A DNA stretch of 19,476 nt from DALYLB01 sp046154695 (GTDB lineage Bacteria; Acidobacteriota; Blastocatellia; RBC074): the NCBI GenBank assembly GCA_046154695.1, contig JBJXFI010000191.1, positions 1-19,476 of the forward strand. Direction: 5' to 3'. Shown here piece after piece: positions 1-7,539 of this stretch (position 1 is the first letter of the stretch; each line of letters begins with the position of its first letter). The notes beneath the pieces are model-generated. The model was not told where the DNA came from and did no database searches. It saw only the letters and a program-made list of their open reading frames with translations. The position numbers and the translations under genes are program-made.

Positions 1-3
1 AAT

Positions 4-75
4 CGTTCGGAGTTCCGCCTTCAGGCGGTCTGCTGTCGGCGAGAGCCCAACCGTCTGTAGGCGGAACTCCGAACG
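4..75. repeat. Dispersed-type inverted repeat, 17-bp perfect arms
   Basis: Arms 4-20 (CGTTCGGAGTTCCGCCT) and 59-75 are perfect reverse complements. An inner AGGCGG/CCGCCT-type repetition lies near the first arm. The first arm resembles the arm at 10937-10955 (shared GGAG-TTC-GCCTTCAGGC core), so the two look like members of one dispersed palindrome family. It lies at the very edge of the window and just upstream of a gene. It has no following T-run and could be an intergenic repeat rather than a terminator. Confidence 0.75.
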
Positions 76-106
76 GGGTACCTGGAAGGGAAATGACGAA
101 ACTGTG

Positions 107-694
107 ATGAGAGATGTGGCAAGCAAACGGTTGGGAATGGGCGCAACTTGGGCGGGGAGGATCTTGCTGCTGGCTCTCGTGTTGGGAGGGTCGGCGCGGG
201 CGCAGGGGGCGCTCCTGCAAATCCATCAACTCGACAAGCTGTCGGAGAAGGCCGCGGACACGATCGAGGTCAACCTCGACAAGAAACTGCTGCGGCTGGC
301 GGCGCGATTCCTCGATCCGAACAAGCCCCAGGAGGCCCGCGTTCGCGACCTGGTCGGCGAACTCGACGGGGTCTATGTGCGGGTCTTCGAGTTCGACAAA
401 CCCGGCGAGTATTCGGCCGCCGACCTCACCGGCCTGCGATCGCAACTGCAGGGATGGTCCAGGATCGTCGGCGTGCGCAGCCGGCGCGACGGGCAGAATA
501 TCGATGTTCACATCAAGTATGAGGGCGAGCGCGTTCTCGGCCTGGCCATCCTCGCCGCCAATCCGCGCGAACTGACGGTCGTCAACATCGTCGGCCCGAT
601 CGATCTCGAAAAACTCAGCCAGTTGCAAGGGCAGTTCGGCATCCCCTCGCTTGACCTGGAGAAGGCCGCCCGGCCGCCATCTCGCAAAGATTGA
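107..694 (+). CDS. Secreted DUF4252-family protein
   Basis: The product is about 195 residues, with a basic N-terminus, a hydrophobic stretch (about residues 16-30) and an ARAQ site that fits signal peptidase I cleavage, so it is probably exported. The mature part matches DUF4252 as I know it: a leading helix ending in LDKKLLRLAARFL, then GVYVRVFEFDKPGEYSAADL, then GLAILAANPRELTVVNIVGP and a final LQGQFGIP segment. The molecular role of the family is not known; in related bacteria it often sits near sigma/anti-sigma genes, none of which is seen here. ATG 107 is preferred; GTG 104 and ATG 137 are alternatives. A GGAAGGG Shine-Dalgarno lies rather far upstream, and a four-codon ORF (93-107) ends in TGATG overlapping the start, which would allow translational coupling. 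Confidence 0.85.
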   Translation: MRDVASKRLGMGATWAGRILLLALVLGGSARAQGALLQIHQLDKLSEKAADTIEVNLDKKLLRLAARFLDPNKPQEARVRDLVGELDGVYVRVFEFDKPGEYSAADLTGLRSQLQGWSRIVGVRSRRDGQNIDVHIKYEGERVLGLAILAANPRELTVVNIVGPIDLEKLSQLQGQFGIPSLDLEKAARPPSRKD

Positions 695-725
695 CCCCGC
701 GGCGGGGAATATTTTCCTCCTCCTG

Positions 726-795
726 CCGGATTAAGCCAATGGAGTTCGAGACGGAGGCCGCGAGCCTCCGGGCATTCCAGGTAAAGTTCGGCTTA
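726..795. repeat. Nested intergenic inverted repeat
   Basis: An inner hairpin pairs CGGAGGC (752-758) with GCCTCCG (764-770) around a CGCGA loop. Further out, GGA/TCC segments and then TAAGCC (732-737) with GGCTTA (790-795) also pair. The structure fills most of the 127-bp gap between the DUF4252 and DoxX genes. It has no T-run and looks like a dispersed palindromic element, although it could weaken read-through. Confidence 0.6.
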
Positions 796-821
796 TAGCC
801 GCATAATCGGAGGAGAGGCAA

Positions 822-1253
822 ATGGCGCTCGGCAAATCACTTCACATCATCAGTTGGCTTCTGAGGCTGACCGTCGCGGTCATTCTCCTTCAGACGCTCT
901 TCTTCAAATTCACCGGCGCGCCGGAATCGGTCTATATCTTCACCAGGCTCGGATTGGAGCCATGGGGGCGGATCGGGTCCGGCGTGGTTGAACTCTTCGC
1001 CGCCGTCCTGCTTCTGATCCCATCGACGGTCACGATCGGCGCGATCCTCTCGCTCGGCGTCATCAGCGGGGCGATCATGAGCCATCTGACCAGACTCGGC
1101 ATCGTCGTCATCAATTCGGACGGAACTTCCGATGGCGGGCTTCTCTTCGCGCTCGCGCTGGTCGTCTTTTTCGGGAGCGCGATCGTGCTGCTGCTTCATC
1201 GCGCCGAGATTCCCGTGATCGGCGGCTGGCTCTTCGGCGGCACGGCAAGATAG
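822..1253 (+). CDS. DoxX-like integral membrane protein
   Basis: This 143-residue protein has four probable transmembrane helices (roughly residues 8-28, 50-68, 70-92 and 104-126). The segment LFFKFTGAPESVYIFTRLG followed by EPWGRIGSGVVEL is characteristic of DoxX-like proteins. The family is small, membrane-bound and mostly uncharacterised; some members take part in thiosulfate:quinone or redox-linked membrane functions, which cannot be assigned here. The start is well supported by a GGAGGAGAGG Shine-Dalgarno just upstream. It is 9 bp ahead of the RDD gene in the same direction, so the two are probably co-transcribed. Confidence 0.85.
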   Translation: MALGKSLHIISWLLRLTVAVILLQTLFFKFTGAPESVYIFTRLGLEPWGRIGSGVVELFAAVLLLIPSTVTIGAILSLGVISGAIMSHLTRLGIVVINSDGTSDGGLLFALALVVFFGSAIVLLLHRAEIPVIGGWLFGGTAR

Positions 1254-1262
1254 AATGGGCGC

Positions 1263-2084
1263 ATGGCCGATGAAACCCTGATAATCGAAACCCCGGAGCA
1301 TGTCGAGCTGCAGTTCGCCCTTGCGACGATCGGCAACCGGTTTCTCGCCTGCGCGATCGATCATGCGATCCAGATGACGGGGTTGATCCTGATTTATATG
1401 GTGGGGCGAAGCGTGAGCTCGAGCGTTCGCTCGATCGAGAATACCGTCTTCGGCAACGACAAGGGCGCCGGGATGTGGGTGATCGCGATCTCGATGCTCG
1501 TCAGCTTTCTGATCCTCTTCGGCTATTTCATTCTTTTCGAAACGATCTGGAGCGGGCAGACGCCGGGCAAGCGATGGATGAAATTGCGGGTCATTCAGGA
1601 GGACGGGCGGCCGATCCACTTTTTCGCGGCATTGACGCGAAACCTGCTGCGCCTGGCCGATATGCAGCCGGGAATCTTCTATTCGATCGGGATTCTTTCG
1701 GTCTTCGGCAGCGACCGGGCGAAGCGGCTCGGGGATTTCGTGGCGAACACGGTGGTGATCAAGGAGCGCTCGGCCGAAGCGCCGGCCTTCGACGAGGTCT
1801 TCGAGAGCGAAGTGATCGACACCGCGATGCGGCGAACGGCGCCGCCGGTCGATTTTCGCGGAGATGTCCGCGTCGTCGCCGCGTCGGAGATGCTGGCTGT
1901 CGAAAGTTTTCTTCGCCGCCGGCACGAGATTCCGGACCACCCGCGCCGGTGGCTCGCCTGGCGGATCGCCATGCCCCTGCTCGAAAAGATCCGCCCCTCG
2001 TTCGATCCCGCCGCCTTCAGCTACGAGGGTTTTCTCGAAGAGCTGCTCGCGCGCCATCGCATGCAGGTCAAGCCGCGCGATTGA
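1263..2084 (+). CDS. RDD-family membrane protein
   Basis: This 273-residue protein begins with a short cytoplasmic stretch and then IGNRFLACAIDHAIQ, the R...D signature that names the RDD family (about residues 22-36). Two or three transmembrane helices follow, then SGQTPGKRWMKLRVI, a strongly conserved RDD motif, and NLLRLADM...RLGDFVANTVV. The C-terminal 80 residues are soluble and charged. RDD proteins are poorly understood; some are proposed transporters or ion exchangers. The gene follows the DoxX-like gene by 9 bp, with only a weak ribosome site, consistent with translational coupling. It ends 9 bp from the convergent amidohydrolase gene, with only a weak CGCGC/GCGCG pairing between them. 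Confidence 0.88.
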   Translation: MADETLIIETPEHVELQFALATIGNRFLACAIDHAIQMTGLILIYMVGRSVSSSVRSIENTVFGNDKGAGMWVIAISMLVSFLILFGYFILFETIWSGQTPGKRWMKLRVIQEDGRPIHFFAALTRNLLRLADMQPGIFYSIGILSVFGSDRAKRLGDFVANTVVIKERSAEAPAFDEVFESEVIDTAMRRTAPPVDFRGDVRVVAASEMLAVESFLRRRHEIPDHPRRWLAWRIAMPLLEKIRPSFDPAAFSYEGFLEELLARHRMQVKPRD

Positions 2085-2093
2085 GCGCGTCCG

Positions 2094-3278
2094 TCAGCCG
2101 ATCTTCAGCCCAAGCAGCCGGGCGGCGTTCTCATAATAGACCTTCTTCAATATCTGCTCCGGCAGCCCCAGGCCATAAATTCTCCAGCGTCCCTGCGGGG
2201 GAATATCCGCCGGGGCGTAATCGAAATATTCATCCTCGGTCTCCAGAAACCGGTAATAGATCTCGTACAGGCGCTCGCCGAAGATCTGCTGAGGCGTCTC
2301 GACGCCGCGCGGAATCGCGTCGGTGCCAAAGAGGATGCGGTCCTGATACCGGTCGAAGAATTTTCTCGCCATGCGCGGCTGGCGGCCGAGCTCGCCGATG
2401 CGCGCGCCGATCTCCACGTGCATGTTCGGATATTTATCGAGCCATTCACCGACCCAGCGCAGGTCCTCGGCGTCGCCCACGTGGAGAACGACGAACTGGG
2501 TGCGCGGGTGTCGCGCGACGACCCGGTTGCGCGCTTCGTGCAGCTCGCGGTTGCTCGGGAAATCGCGCCCATGAAACGACCAGTCGGGATGGGCGCTCAG
2601 CTCCTCATACCGCTCATTGAAGCGGTCGGTCGGCAGAAAAAAGGCTTCGGGATCGGATGTATGGATGGCCACGGGCATCCCGCGCGCGCCGCAGGCCTCC
2701 CACATCGGATCGAACCGGTTGTCGTCCACCTTCACGAGCGCGCCGGTCGTGATGTTTTCGCGCAGGTAAAGGCCCAGCGTCTTGAGCACCTTCAGGCCGC
2801 GCGCGCCCGCCTGTTTCGCCTTTTCGATCTGGCCGGCCTGAAACTGGGGAAAGCCCGGCTCGTTGGCCCGGTTGAACCATGGCTCGGTGAAGACCACGAA
2901 GCGATCCGGCGAGGGCGCCTGCCAGTAGCGAATCGATTCCTCCAGCGCCGCGCCATAGCCGCCCGTCAGGTTGACCATGGTCCGTACGTTCTTGCGGTCC
3001 ATGACGGGCAGAATCTCCTCGCGGCCCGCGCGAAAGAGCGCCTTCTCGGGCTTCGCGTTGCGGTCCACGAACGAGAGATGGGTATGGAAGTCGATCACCG
3101 GAAACCTCGCGCGCTCGACCCGGGTCTCGGGCGCGCGCAGCCGGCTGTGCGGCTCGTATTCCTTCAAGGGCAGGGGCGGCCGGGCCGGGTCCTGCGCGCG
3201 CGCCTTCGCGCCGCCGATGCCGGAGCCGATCATCGTCGCCGCCGCCGACGCTACCCACTCTCTTCTGTTGATTCGCAT
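2094..3278 (-). CDS. Tat-exported amidohydrolase (amidohydrolase_2 family)
   Basis: The product is 394 residues. The N-terminus MRINRREWVAS is a twin-arginine signal (R5-R6) followed by a small-residue hydrophobic stretch and ARAQ, so export by the Tat pathway is likely. The mature enzyme begins with FPVIDFHTHLSF (H65, H67), and further metal or catalytic residues are the His in VAIHTSDP (about 206), the His in VVLHVGDAEDL (about 266) and the Asp in LFGTDAIP (about 320). These are the marks of the TIM-barrel amidohydrolase_2 family of hydrolases and decarboxylases; the substrate is unknown. ATG 3278 is chosen over ATG 3305 because it directly precedes the Tat motif and has a GGGAG ribosome site about 8 bases upstream. 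The two neighbouring palindromes lie in its 5' region. Confidence 0.9.
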   Translation of the reverse strand: MRINRREWVASAAATMIGSGIGGAKARAQDPARPPLPLKEYEPHSRLRAPETRVERARFPVIDFHTHLSFVDRNAKPEKALFRAGREEILPVMDRKNVRTMVNLTGGYGAALEESIRYWQAPSPDRFVVFTEPWFNRANEPGFPQFQAGQIEKAKQAGARGLKVLKTLGLYLRENITTGALVKVDDNRFDPMWEACGARGMPVAIHTSDPEAFFLPTDRFNERYEELSAHPDWSFHGRDFPSNRELHEARNRVVARHPRTQFVVLHVGDAEDLRWVGEWLDKYPNMHVEIGARIGELGRQPRMARKFFDRYQDRILFGTDAIPRGVETPQQIFGERLYEIYYRFLETEDEYFDYAPADIPPQGRWRIYGLGLPEQILKKVYYENAARLLGLKIG

Positions 3279-3300
3279 TTGTGGGCTCCCTGGAAAAAGT

Positions 3301-3324
3301 GGCACAAGCTGTCTAGCTTGTGCC
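3301..3324. repeat. Short palindrome, copy 1 (GGCACAAGCT arms)
   Basis: GGCACAAGCT (3301-3310) and AGCTTGTGCC (3315-3324) form a perfect 10-bp stem around GTCT. A second copy lies at 3420-3443. It sits just upstream of the amidohydrolase start. No T-run follows, so a dispersed repeat is more likely than an intrinsic terminator. Confidence 0.8.
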
Positions 3325-3419
3325 GCGTCCCCCAGTCATTCTCAGAAAAAGACCCTGCCTCGAACGAGACCGCTTCTGGTGCGCGCGCCGCCGTACTCTT
3401 CAAGTGTACCCTCACACTG

Positions 3420-3443
3420 GGCACAAGCTGGACAGCTTGTGCC
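3420..3443. repeat. Short palindrome, copy 2 (GGCACAAGCT arms)
   Basis: It has the same 10-bp arms as the copy at 3301-3324, with a different four-base loop (GGAC). The 95 bases between the two copies contain no supported gene. Both copies lie in the gap between the DUF971 gene and the downstream amidohydrolase gene on the minus strand. Confidence 0.8.
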
Positions 3444-3512
3444 ACCATGCTTTTCATTGTTTCCGGGCGTCGCCACCCCGAACGATTTTCATCTCAGGGG
3501 TTGAACTCAGCT

Positions 3513-3833
3513 TCAGCCGCCCGGGGACTCCCGCAGCATCTTCAGCGTGTAAATTCCCGTGTCGTGCCCGTCGCTCCAGACAATGTGATAGGCATAGCGG
3601 CCGACCGGCGCCATGTCCGTGACGCGAATCCCGGAAAACTGCTCCGGTTTCAGGTTCAGGCTCTGCGACGGGTGGTGCCCCTGGCACATCGCGCACGAAC
3701 AGGCCGCGCGCAGCGAATCCAGCGGCCAGCGGCTGACATGGCCGTCGTCCCACTCGATCCGCAGGATCGAATCGTCGTCCGTCAGTTCGATCGATTCGGG
3801 AAAGGCGTCCGACGAAATAATTTCTTGAGCCAT
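3513..3833 (-). CDS. DUF971-family protein
   Basis: This 106-residue protein matches DUF971, the small domain also found at the N-terminus of gamma-butyrobetaine hydroxylase. It has SILRIEWDDGHVSRWPLDSLR, then AACSCAMC and the C-terminal pattern PVGRYAYHIVWSDGHDTGIYT. In other bacteria this domain occurs next to or fused with the Mrp/ApbC iron-sulfur carrier ATPase, so a role in Fe-S or metal handling is inferred; no Mrp gene is present here. AAGGA lies about 14 bases upstream of the ATG. The gene diverges from the YkvA-like gene, and the shared upstream region carries a TTAAATC/GATTTAA inverted repeat. Confidence 0.88.
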   Translation of the reverse strand: MAQEIISSDAFPESIELTDDDSILRIEWDDGHVSRWPLDSLRAACSCAMCQGHHPSQSLNLKPEQFSGIRVTDMAPVGRYAYHIVWSDGHDTGIYTLKMLRESPGG

Positions 3834-3861
3834 GGTGATTGAATAGTCCTTCGATGAATGC

Positions 3862-3893
3862 TTAAATCGTTTGCAACATTGCGGTGGATTTAA
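3862..3893. promoter_or_regulatory. Possible operator in a divergent promoter region
   Basis: TTAAATC (3862-3868) and GATTTAA (3887-3893) are perfect inverted arms in a locally AT-rich gap between divergent genes. AT-rich symmetry in such a GC-rich genome fits a regulator site or overlapping promoters. No regulator gene is adjacent and no clear -35/-10 pair was found, so the assignment is weak. Confidence 0.25.
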
Positions 3894-3948
3894 TCATCTG
3901 AGGCCGCGCACTGCAAATGGCGTAGCGGATGGTTTCCTGAGAGGGAGG

Positions 3949-4434
3949 ATGCACGACACGATGGCAAGCTCGAACGAGAAGAATGCGGCGCGCAACCTGC
4001 TGAAAGATGCGCTGATGTTGATTCCGAACTTCCTGAAGCTTCTTTACCGGTTGTTGAAGGATGCGCGGGTCCCGGTGGCCGAAAAGGCCCTCCTGGTCGG
4101 AACGATCGTTTATGTCGTCTCGCCGCTGGATTTTATTCCGGACGTGATTCCCTTTGTGGGGCAGGTGGATGACCTCTATCTGATCGCCCTCGTGGTTTTG
4201 CGGCTGTTGAGCCGGACGGAAGATTCGATTCTGACCGAGCACTGGGAGGGCCGCGGCGACCTGGTTCACGTGGTGGACAAGATCGAGCAGGCTGCCCGGT
4301 ATGTTCTGCCGGAGCGAATCCGGCGAATCCTTCTTGGCCGCGTGGAGATCGGCTCCAAGGTCAAGGGAGGTCTGCTCTCTTCTCCGGCCGCGCCGGAGGA
4401 TCTCGAACAGCGCCGCCGGGAAGGCCGGCGGTAA
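3949..4434 (+). CDS. YkvA-like DUF1232 membrane protein
   Basis: The product is about 161 residues from this start. The diagnostic DUF1232 segment is YVVSPLDFIPDVIPFVGQVD, followed by a hydrophobic helix DLYLIALVVLRLL. The N-terminal part is charged and amphipathic (LLKDALMLIPNFLKLLYRLLKD). The family is small and membrane-associated, and its role is unknown. The start is uncertain: ATG 3949 follows GAGGGAGG directly, while ATG 3961 is about 12 bases from the same ribosome site. The open frame reaches back to 3871, but that part lacks family similarity. The gene is 37 bp upstream of the SLOG-like gene on the same strand, with an AT-rich spacer. Confidence 0.85.
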   Translation: MHDTMASSNEKNAARNLLKDALMLIPNFLKLLYRLLKDARVPVAEKALLVGTIVYVVSPLDFIPDVIPFVGQVDDLYLIALVVLRLLSRTEDSILTEHWEGRGDLVHVVDKIEQAARYVLPERIRRILLGRVEIGSKVKGGLLSSPAAPEDLEQRRREGRR

Positions 4435-4471
4435 AAGAGTAATTTTTCAATTCGAACAGGAATTTATTTTT

Positions 4472-5008
4472 ATGATTATCGCTTTTGCAGGCCGCCGCAT
4501 CGACGCGCCGGAGACTGACGAGAAACGTTTTCCGGCTGAAAACATCGATGTGGTGCGCGAGAAGATTCGATCCACGCTGGTCGAATCCGGCGCGGGGGGG
4601 CTGGTCTGCGCGGCCGCTTGCGGCGCCGACATTCTCGCCCTCGAAGTTGCCGGAGAGCTTGGCCTGCGACGCCTCGTCGTTTTGCCGTACGCGAAGGATC
4701 TCTTCCGGAAATCATCGGTCGCGGACCGCCCGGGAGACTGGGGAGTGCGGTATGACCGCATTCTTGCCGAGGTCGAGGCCCGGGGGGATCTCGTTCTCAA
4801 CAGTTATGGAGAAGAGGAGGAGACCTATTTCGCCGCCAACCACGATATCCTCGACACGGCCGAAGAGCTCGCCGAGTCGACGAAACAGGAGCTTGCGGCC
4901 CTCGTCGTCTGGAACGGGGTCTCTCGCGGGGAAGAGGACGTGACGGCCCATTTTCTGGAAGAGGCGAAAGGGCGGGGACTGCGCGTTGGCGAGATCCTGA
5001 CGGTCTGA
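4472..5008 (+). CDS. SLOG/LOG-like Rossmannoid protein
   Basis: This 178-residue protein looks like a Rossmann-type nucleotide-binding domain of the SLOG superfamily (relatives of LOG and the DprA fold). It begins with strand MIIAFAGRRID, then RFP (19-21), CAAACGADILALE (46-58), VVLPYAKDLFR and SVADRPGDWG (82-91). The Gly-Ala-Asp turn before a helix is where a nucleotide or nucleotide-sugar would bind. SLOG domains are proposed sensors of nucleotide signals in stress and conflict systems. Here the domain stands alone beside a YkvA-like membrane protein, and no TIR or cyclase gene is seen nearby. The start at 4472 is set by the conserved strand and AGGA 11 bases upstream; an open frame reaching back to 4301 would overlap the previous gene. 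It ends inside the hairpin at 5003-5027. Confidence 0.75.
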   Translation: MIIAFAGRRIDAPETDEKRFPAENIDVVREKIRSTLVESGAGGLVCAAACGADILALEVAGELGLRRLVVLPYAKDLFRKSSVADRPGDWGVRYDRILAEVEARGDLVLNSYGEEEETYFAANHDILDTAEELAESTKQELAALVVWNGVSRGEEDVTAHFLEEAKGRGLRVGEILTV

Positions 5009-5027
5009 TCCGCCGGGCGGATCAGAC
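5003..5027. terminator. Palindrome containing both convergent stop codons
   Basis: GTCTGATCCG (5003-5012) pairs perfectly with CGGATCAGAC (5018-5027) around CCGGG. The plus gene ends GTC-TGA at 5003-5008 and the minus gene ends GTC-TGA at 5027-5022, so each arm supplies the last Val codon and the stop of one gene. It probably acts as a bidirectional terminator, although neither side has a long T-run. Confidence 0.65.
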
Positions 5028-5972
5028 GGATGCGCGGAGCATCGACAGAAAATTCTCCAGGTTCGCCGGGAGCGCGGAGGCGAATTCCATCTTCTCGCCG
5101 CGGACCGGATGGATCAGGCTCAGGCGGGCGGCGTGCAGAAACGGCCGCTTCAGCCGCACGACTGTCGCCCGATGCCGCGGGTTTTTAATCCCATTGGCGC
5201 GGCCCGCGTCGTAGGTCGGGTCGCCGACGACGGGATGTTTGTGATATGCCAGGTGGACGCGAATCTGATGCGTGCGCCCCGTCTTGATCTCGACCTTCAG
5301 CAGCGAGAACTCCTCGAAGCGTTCGATCACGCGAAAGAGGGTCAGGGCGTGCCGCCCGGCCGGCGTGACGGCCATCTTGACGCGGTTTCGCGGATCCCGG
5401 CCAATGGGCGCGTCGATCGCTCCCGCCTCCTCCTTCATCGATCCATGGACCAGCGCCGTGTAACTCTTGAAGACCGTCCTGGCCTCGAACTGCGCGGCGA
5501 GGTGCAGGTGGGCGCGGTCCGTTTTAGCCGCGACGATCAGGCCGGAGGTTCCCACATCCAGCCGGTGAACGATTCCGGGCCGGGAGGTCCCGCCGCACTT
5601 GGGCAGCCCGCCCGCCGTGCGTGTCAGGTGATAGACAAGCGCGTTCGCCAGGGTGCCCGTGGTGGCGCCCGCGCCGGGATGGGTCACCATACCCGAGGGC
5701 TTGTCGATGACGATGATCTCGTCGTCCTCATAGACGATGGCGAGGGGAATCTCTTCGGCGACCGCGATGATTGGCGGAGAATCGGGGATCTCGCCCTCGA
5801 TCGTGTCTCCCGCCGTGAGCCGGCAGCTCGGCTTGGTGCCCTTGCCGTTGACCGTGATGTTTCCCTGATTGATCGCGCGCTGAATCGCCGAGCGGCTCGC
5901 CTCGCTGAATCGCGAGACCAGAAACAGATCGAGCCGCTGGTCCTGCGCCTCCCCCTCGACCACAAGGCGCAT
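5022..5972 (-). CDS. rluD: RluD-family 23S rRNA pseudouridine synthase
   Basis: This 316-residue protein has the RluA/RluD layout: an N-terminal S4 RNA-binding domain (about 12-62, QRLDLFLVSRFSEASRSAIQ...ITVNGKG), then the synthase domain with VYEDDEIIVIDKPSGMVTHP, the catalytic motif PGIVHRLDVGTSGL (HRLD 136-139, nucleophile Asp139) and LKVEIKTGRTHQIRVHLAY. It converts uridines to pseudouridine in RNA; RluD targets helix 69 of 23S rRNA, and the exact target here is inferred. ATG 5972 has GGAG six bases upstream. The frame is open further back into the methyltransferase gene, and a TTG near the previous stop is a less likely start. It is the last gene of the glycosyltransferase-methyltransferase row. 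Confidence 0.93.
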   Translation of the reverse strand: MRLVVEGEAQDQRLDLFLVSRFSEASRSAIQRAINQGNITVNGKGTKPSCRLTAGDTIEGEIPDSPPIIAVAEEIPLAIVYEDDEIIVIDKPSGMVTHPGAGATTGTLANALVYHLTRTAGGLPKCGGTSRPGIVHRLDVGTSGLIVAAKTDRAHLHLAAQFEARTVFKSYTALVHGSMKEEAGAIDAPIGRDPRNRVKMAVTPAGRHALTLFRVIERFEEFSLLKVEIKTGRTHQIRVHLAYHKHPVVGDPTYDAGRANGIKNPRHRATVVRLKRPFLHAARLSLIHPVRGEKMEFASALPANLENFLSMLRASV

Positions 5973-6048
5973 CCGCCGCTCCGCGGCCGATTTCAGCGGA
6001 TCCTCCGGAAATTCCGGGTCTTTGAGGGTGCCCGCGCTGAGTCGGTCG

Positions 6049-7539
6049 TCAATCAATGTAAAGCTCCTTGGGATACCGTTCGACCGGCGCGCCGGTCTTT
6101 CGCGCCAGCGCGAAGATGTTGTCGCCGCGTTTGTCGGTTGGGAGGTTGACCTCCTGCAGCAGATCGAGAATCGCGGGATTCGAGCGCATCCAGACGTCCT
6201 CCGTCTCCAGCTCGACCACGGAGAAGCCCGCCGCCGCAAGCGCGATCCCGACCTCGTACGGGGCATATTCCCGGTTATGCTGATCGACCGGCGTCTTCCG
6301 ATTGTATTGCGAGAGCAGGTATGGCGTGCAGCCGACCAGCACCCCCTCGATCGACCGCGCGCTCGCGATGTTGGGCGTCGTCAGCAGCAGCACCCCGCCG
6401 TCCGTCAATACTCGATTGCATTCCCAGAGCATATGCATCGGATCGCTCCGCAGATGCTCGATCAGCTCGCAGCAGAGCACGGCGCGAAAGTGGCCGTCGG
6501 GAAAGGGAAAGGGATCCGCCTCGGCGTTGAAGTTGTGCAGCTCGAAAGTGTGCAGCTCCTGGCCCCCGTTGCGCTGCATCAGCGTCTCATAGGTCATCTT
6601 CTTCTCGGACTCCCAGACATCCGCGCCCGAGATCTCCTGATAGCCGCAGAATTTTTTGATGGCGGGCGCGATGTGCAGCAGGCTTCCGAGTTCGAGCAGG
6701 CGGTCGGTGGACCGCTGCGGGGGCGGCAGCCGCTGTATGGTTCCGAGGAACCGTCGCATATGCTGCATCGTGTAATGGCGCTCGTCCTCGTCCTTGATGA
6801 AGCTCAGAATGTAATCGACGACCTCTCGTTCATCGGGGGTGAAGTTTCCCAGTTCCTCGTGGGCGATCATCTTCCAGTCGAGAATCTTCTGATACAGCGT
6901 GGCGTCGGCCGGCTGGAGGCGGGGTTTGGCCGGCAGCCCGGCGTTCTCGGCCAGTTTGCGAAACGACTGGATCTGTTCGACCGGCGGCTGTTCGGGAAGC
7001 GTCCTCGGATCGACCGGGGGCTCCGCCGGCGGCGGGAGCGGCGCGCTATCCGCCGGGCCGGCGTCCTTTCGCGCGAGCCGTTCCCGCAGGGCCCGGATTT
7101 CGCGCCGCTGCTGATCCAATCGCTGCTCGAAGATCTGCAGCATGACATCGGTGCGGTCGACGATATCGGTGCGGCTGTCGAGCAGGTATCGATCGGTGCG
7201 CCGTTCGTGCGATTCCATTCGATCGTCGAGCCGGCGCTCGACCGATTCGAAGCGCTCATCGGCCCTGATCTCGAACTGGGCGAACCGGTGATCGAGATCG
7301 GTGTCGACGATTCGCGCGCGCTCATCGAGATGTTCATCCACGCTTCGCTGAATCTGATCGAGCCGCTCCCCCATCTCCTCGGACCGGGCATGGAACCGCT
7401 CCTCGAAGCGCGCATCGACGGCCCGCTCGTAATCGTCGGCGCGCAGGTTCAACTGATTTCCCAGCTCGCCGACATAATCGGAAAGTCTGCGCGAAAAGAG
7501 AATTCGCAGATTGTGCGCGAGGGCTCTGATTCGGCTCAT
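6049..7539 (-). CDS. SAM methyltransferase with long N-terminal coiled coil
   Basis: The product is 496 residues. Residues about 33-158 are an unbroken, highly charged helix with regularly placed F, L, M and I (for example RADERFESVERRLDDRM), a predicted coiled coil. A Pro-rich linker follows (about 160-190), then a helical segment and a class I methyltransferase domain: LLELGSLLHIAPAI (281-294) replaces the usual GxGxG loop, DGHFRAVLCCELIEHL marks the motif around strand 4, and GGVLLLTTPNIAS follows. I know this variant of motif I from a wide family of putative glycan methyltransferases. The ATG overlaps the stop of the glycosyltransferase gene (ATGA), so the two are translationally coupled. 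The coiled coil could oligomerise the enzyme or hold it on a partner. The acceptor is unknown. Confidence 0.85.
   Translation of the reverse strand: MSRIRALAHNLRILFSRRLSDYVGELGNQLNLRADDYERAVDARFEERFHARSEEMGERLDQIQRSVDEHLDERARIVDTDLDHRFAQFEIRADERFESVERRLDDRMESHERRTDRYLLDSRTDIVDRTDVMLQIFEQRLDQQRREIRALRERLARKDAGPADSAPLPPPAEPPVDPRTLPEQPPVEQIQSFRKLAENAGLPAKPRLQPADATLYQKILDWKMIAHEELGNFTPDEREVVDYILSFIKDEDERHYTMQHMRRFLGTIQRLPPPQRSTDRLLELGSLLHIAPAIKKFCGYQEISGADVWESEKKMTYETLMQRNGGQELHTFELHNFNAEADPFPFPDGHFRAVLCCELIEHLRSDPMHMLWECNRVLTDGGVLLLTTPNIASARSIEGVLVGCTPYLLSQYNRKTPVDQHNREYAPYEVGIALAAAGFSVVELETEDVWMRSNPAILDLLQEVNLPTDKRGDNIFALARKTGAPVERYPKELYID

Noticed and set aside
837..2057. 406-codon antisense frame across the DoxX and RDD genes
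   Set aside because: It spans two real genes and their junction, and its composition is that of a shadow frame.
3301..3443. Two similar palindromes considered as a CRISPR or an insertion-sequence end pair
   Set aside because: There are only two copies, the 95-base interval has no transposase, and each copy is itself a complete palindrome rather than a terminal repeat.
3251..3457. 68-codon minus-strand ORF over the two palindromes
   Set aside because: It is built largely from the repeat sequence, overlaps the amidohydrolase start, and has no recognisable motif.
4301..4471. Extended N-terminus of the SLOG-like protein
   Set aside because: It would overlap the end of the YkvA-like gene in another frame, lacks family similarity, and the conserved first strand begins at the ATG at 4472.
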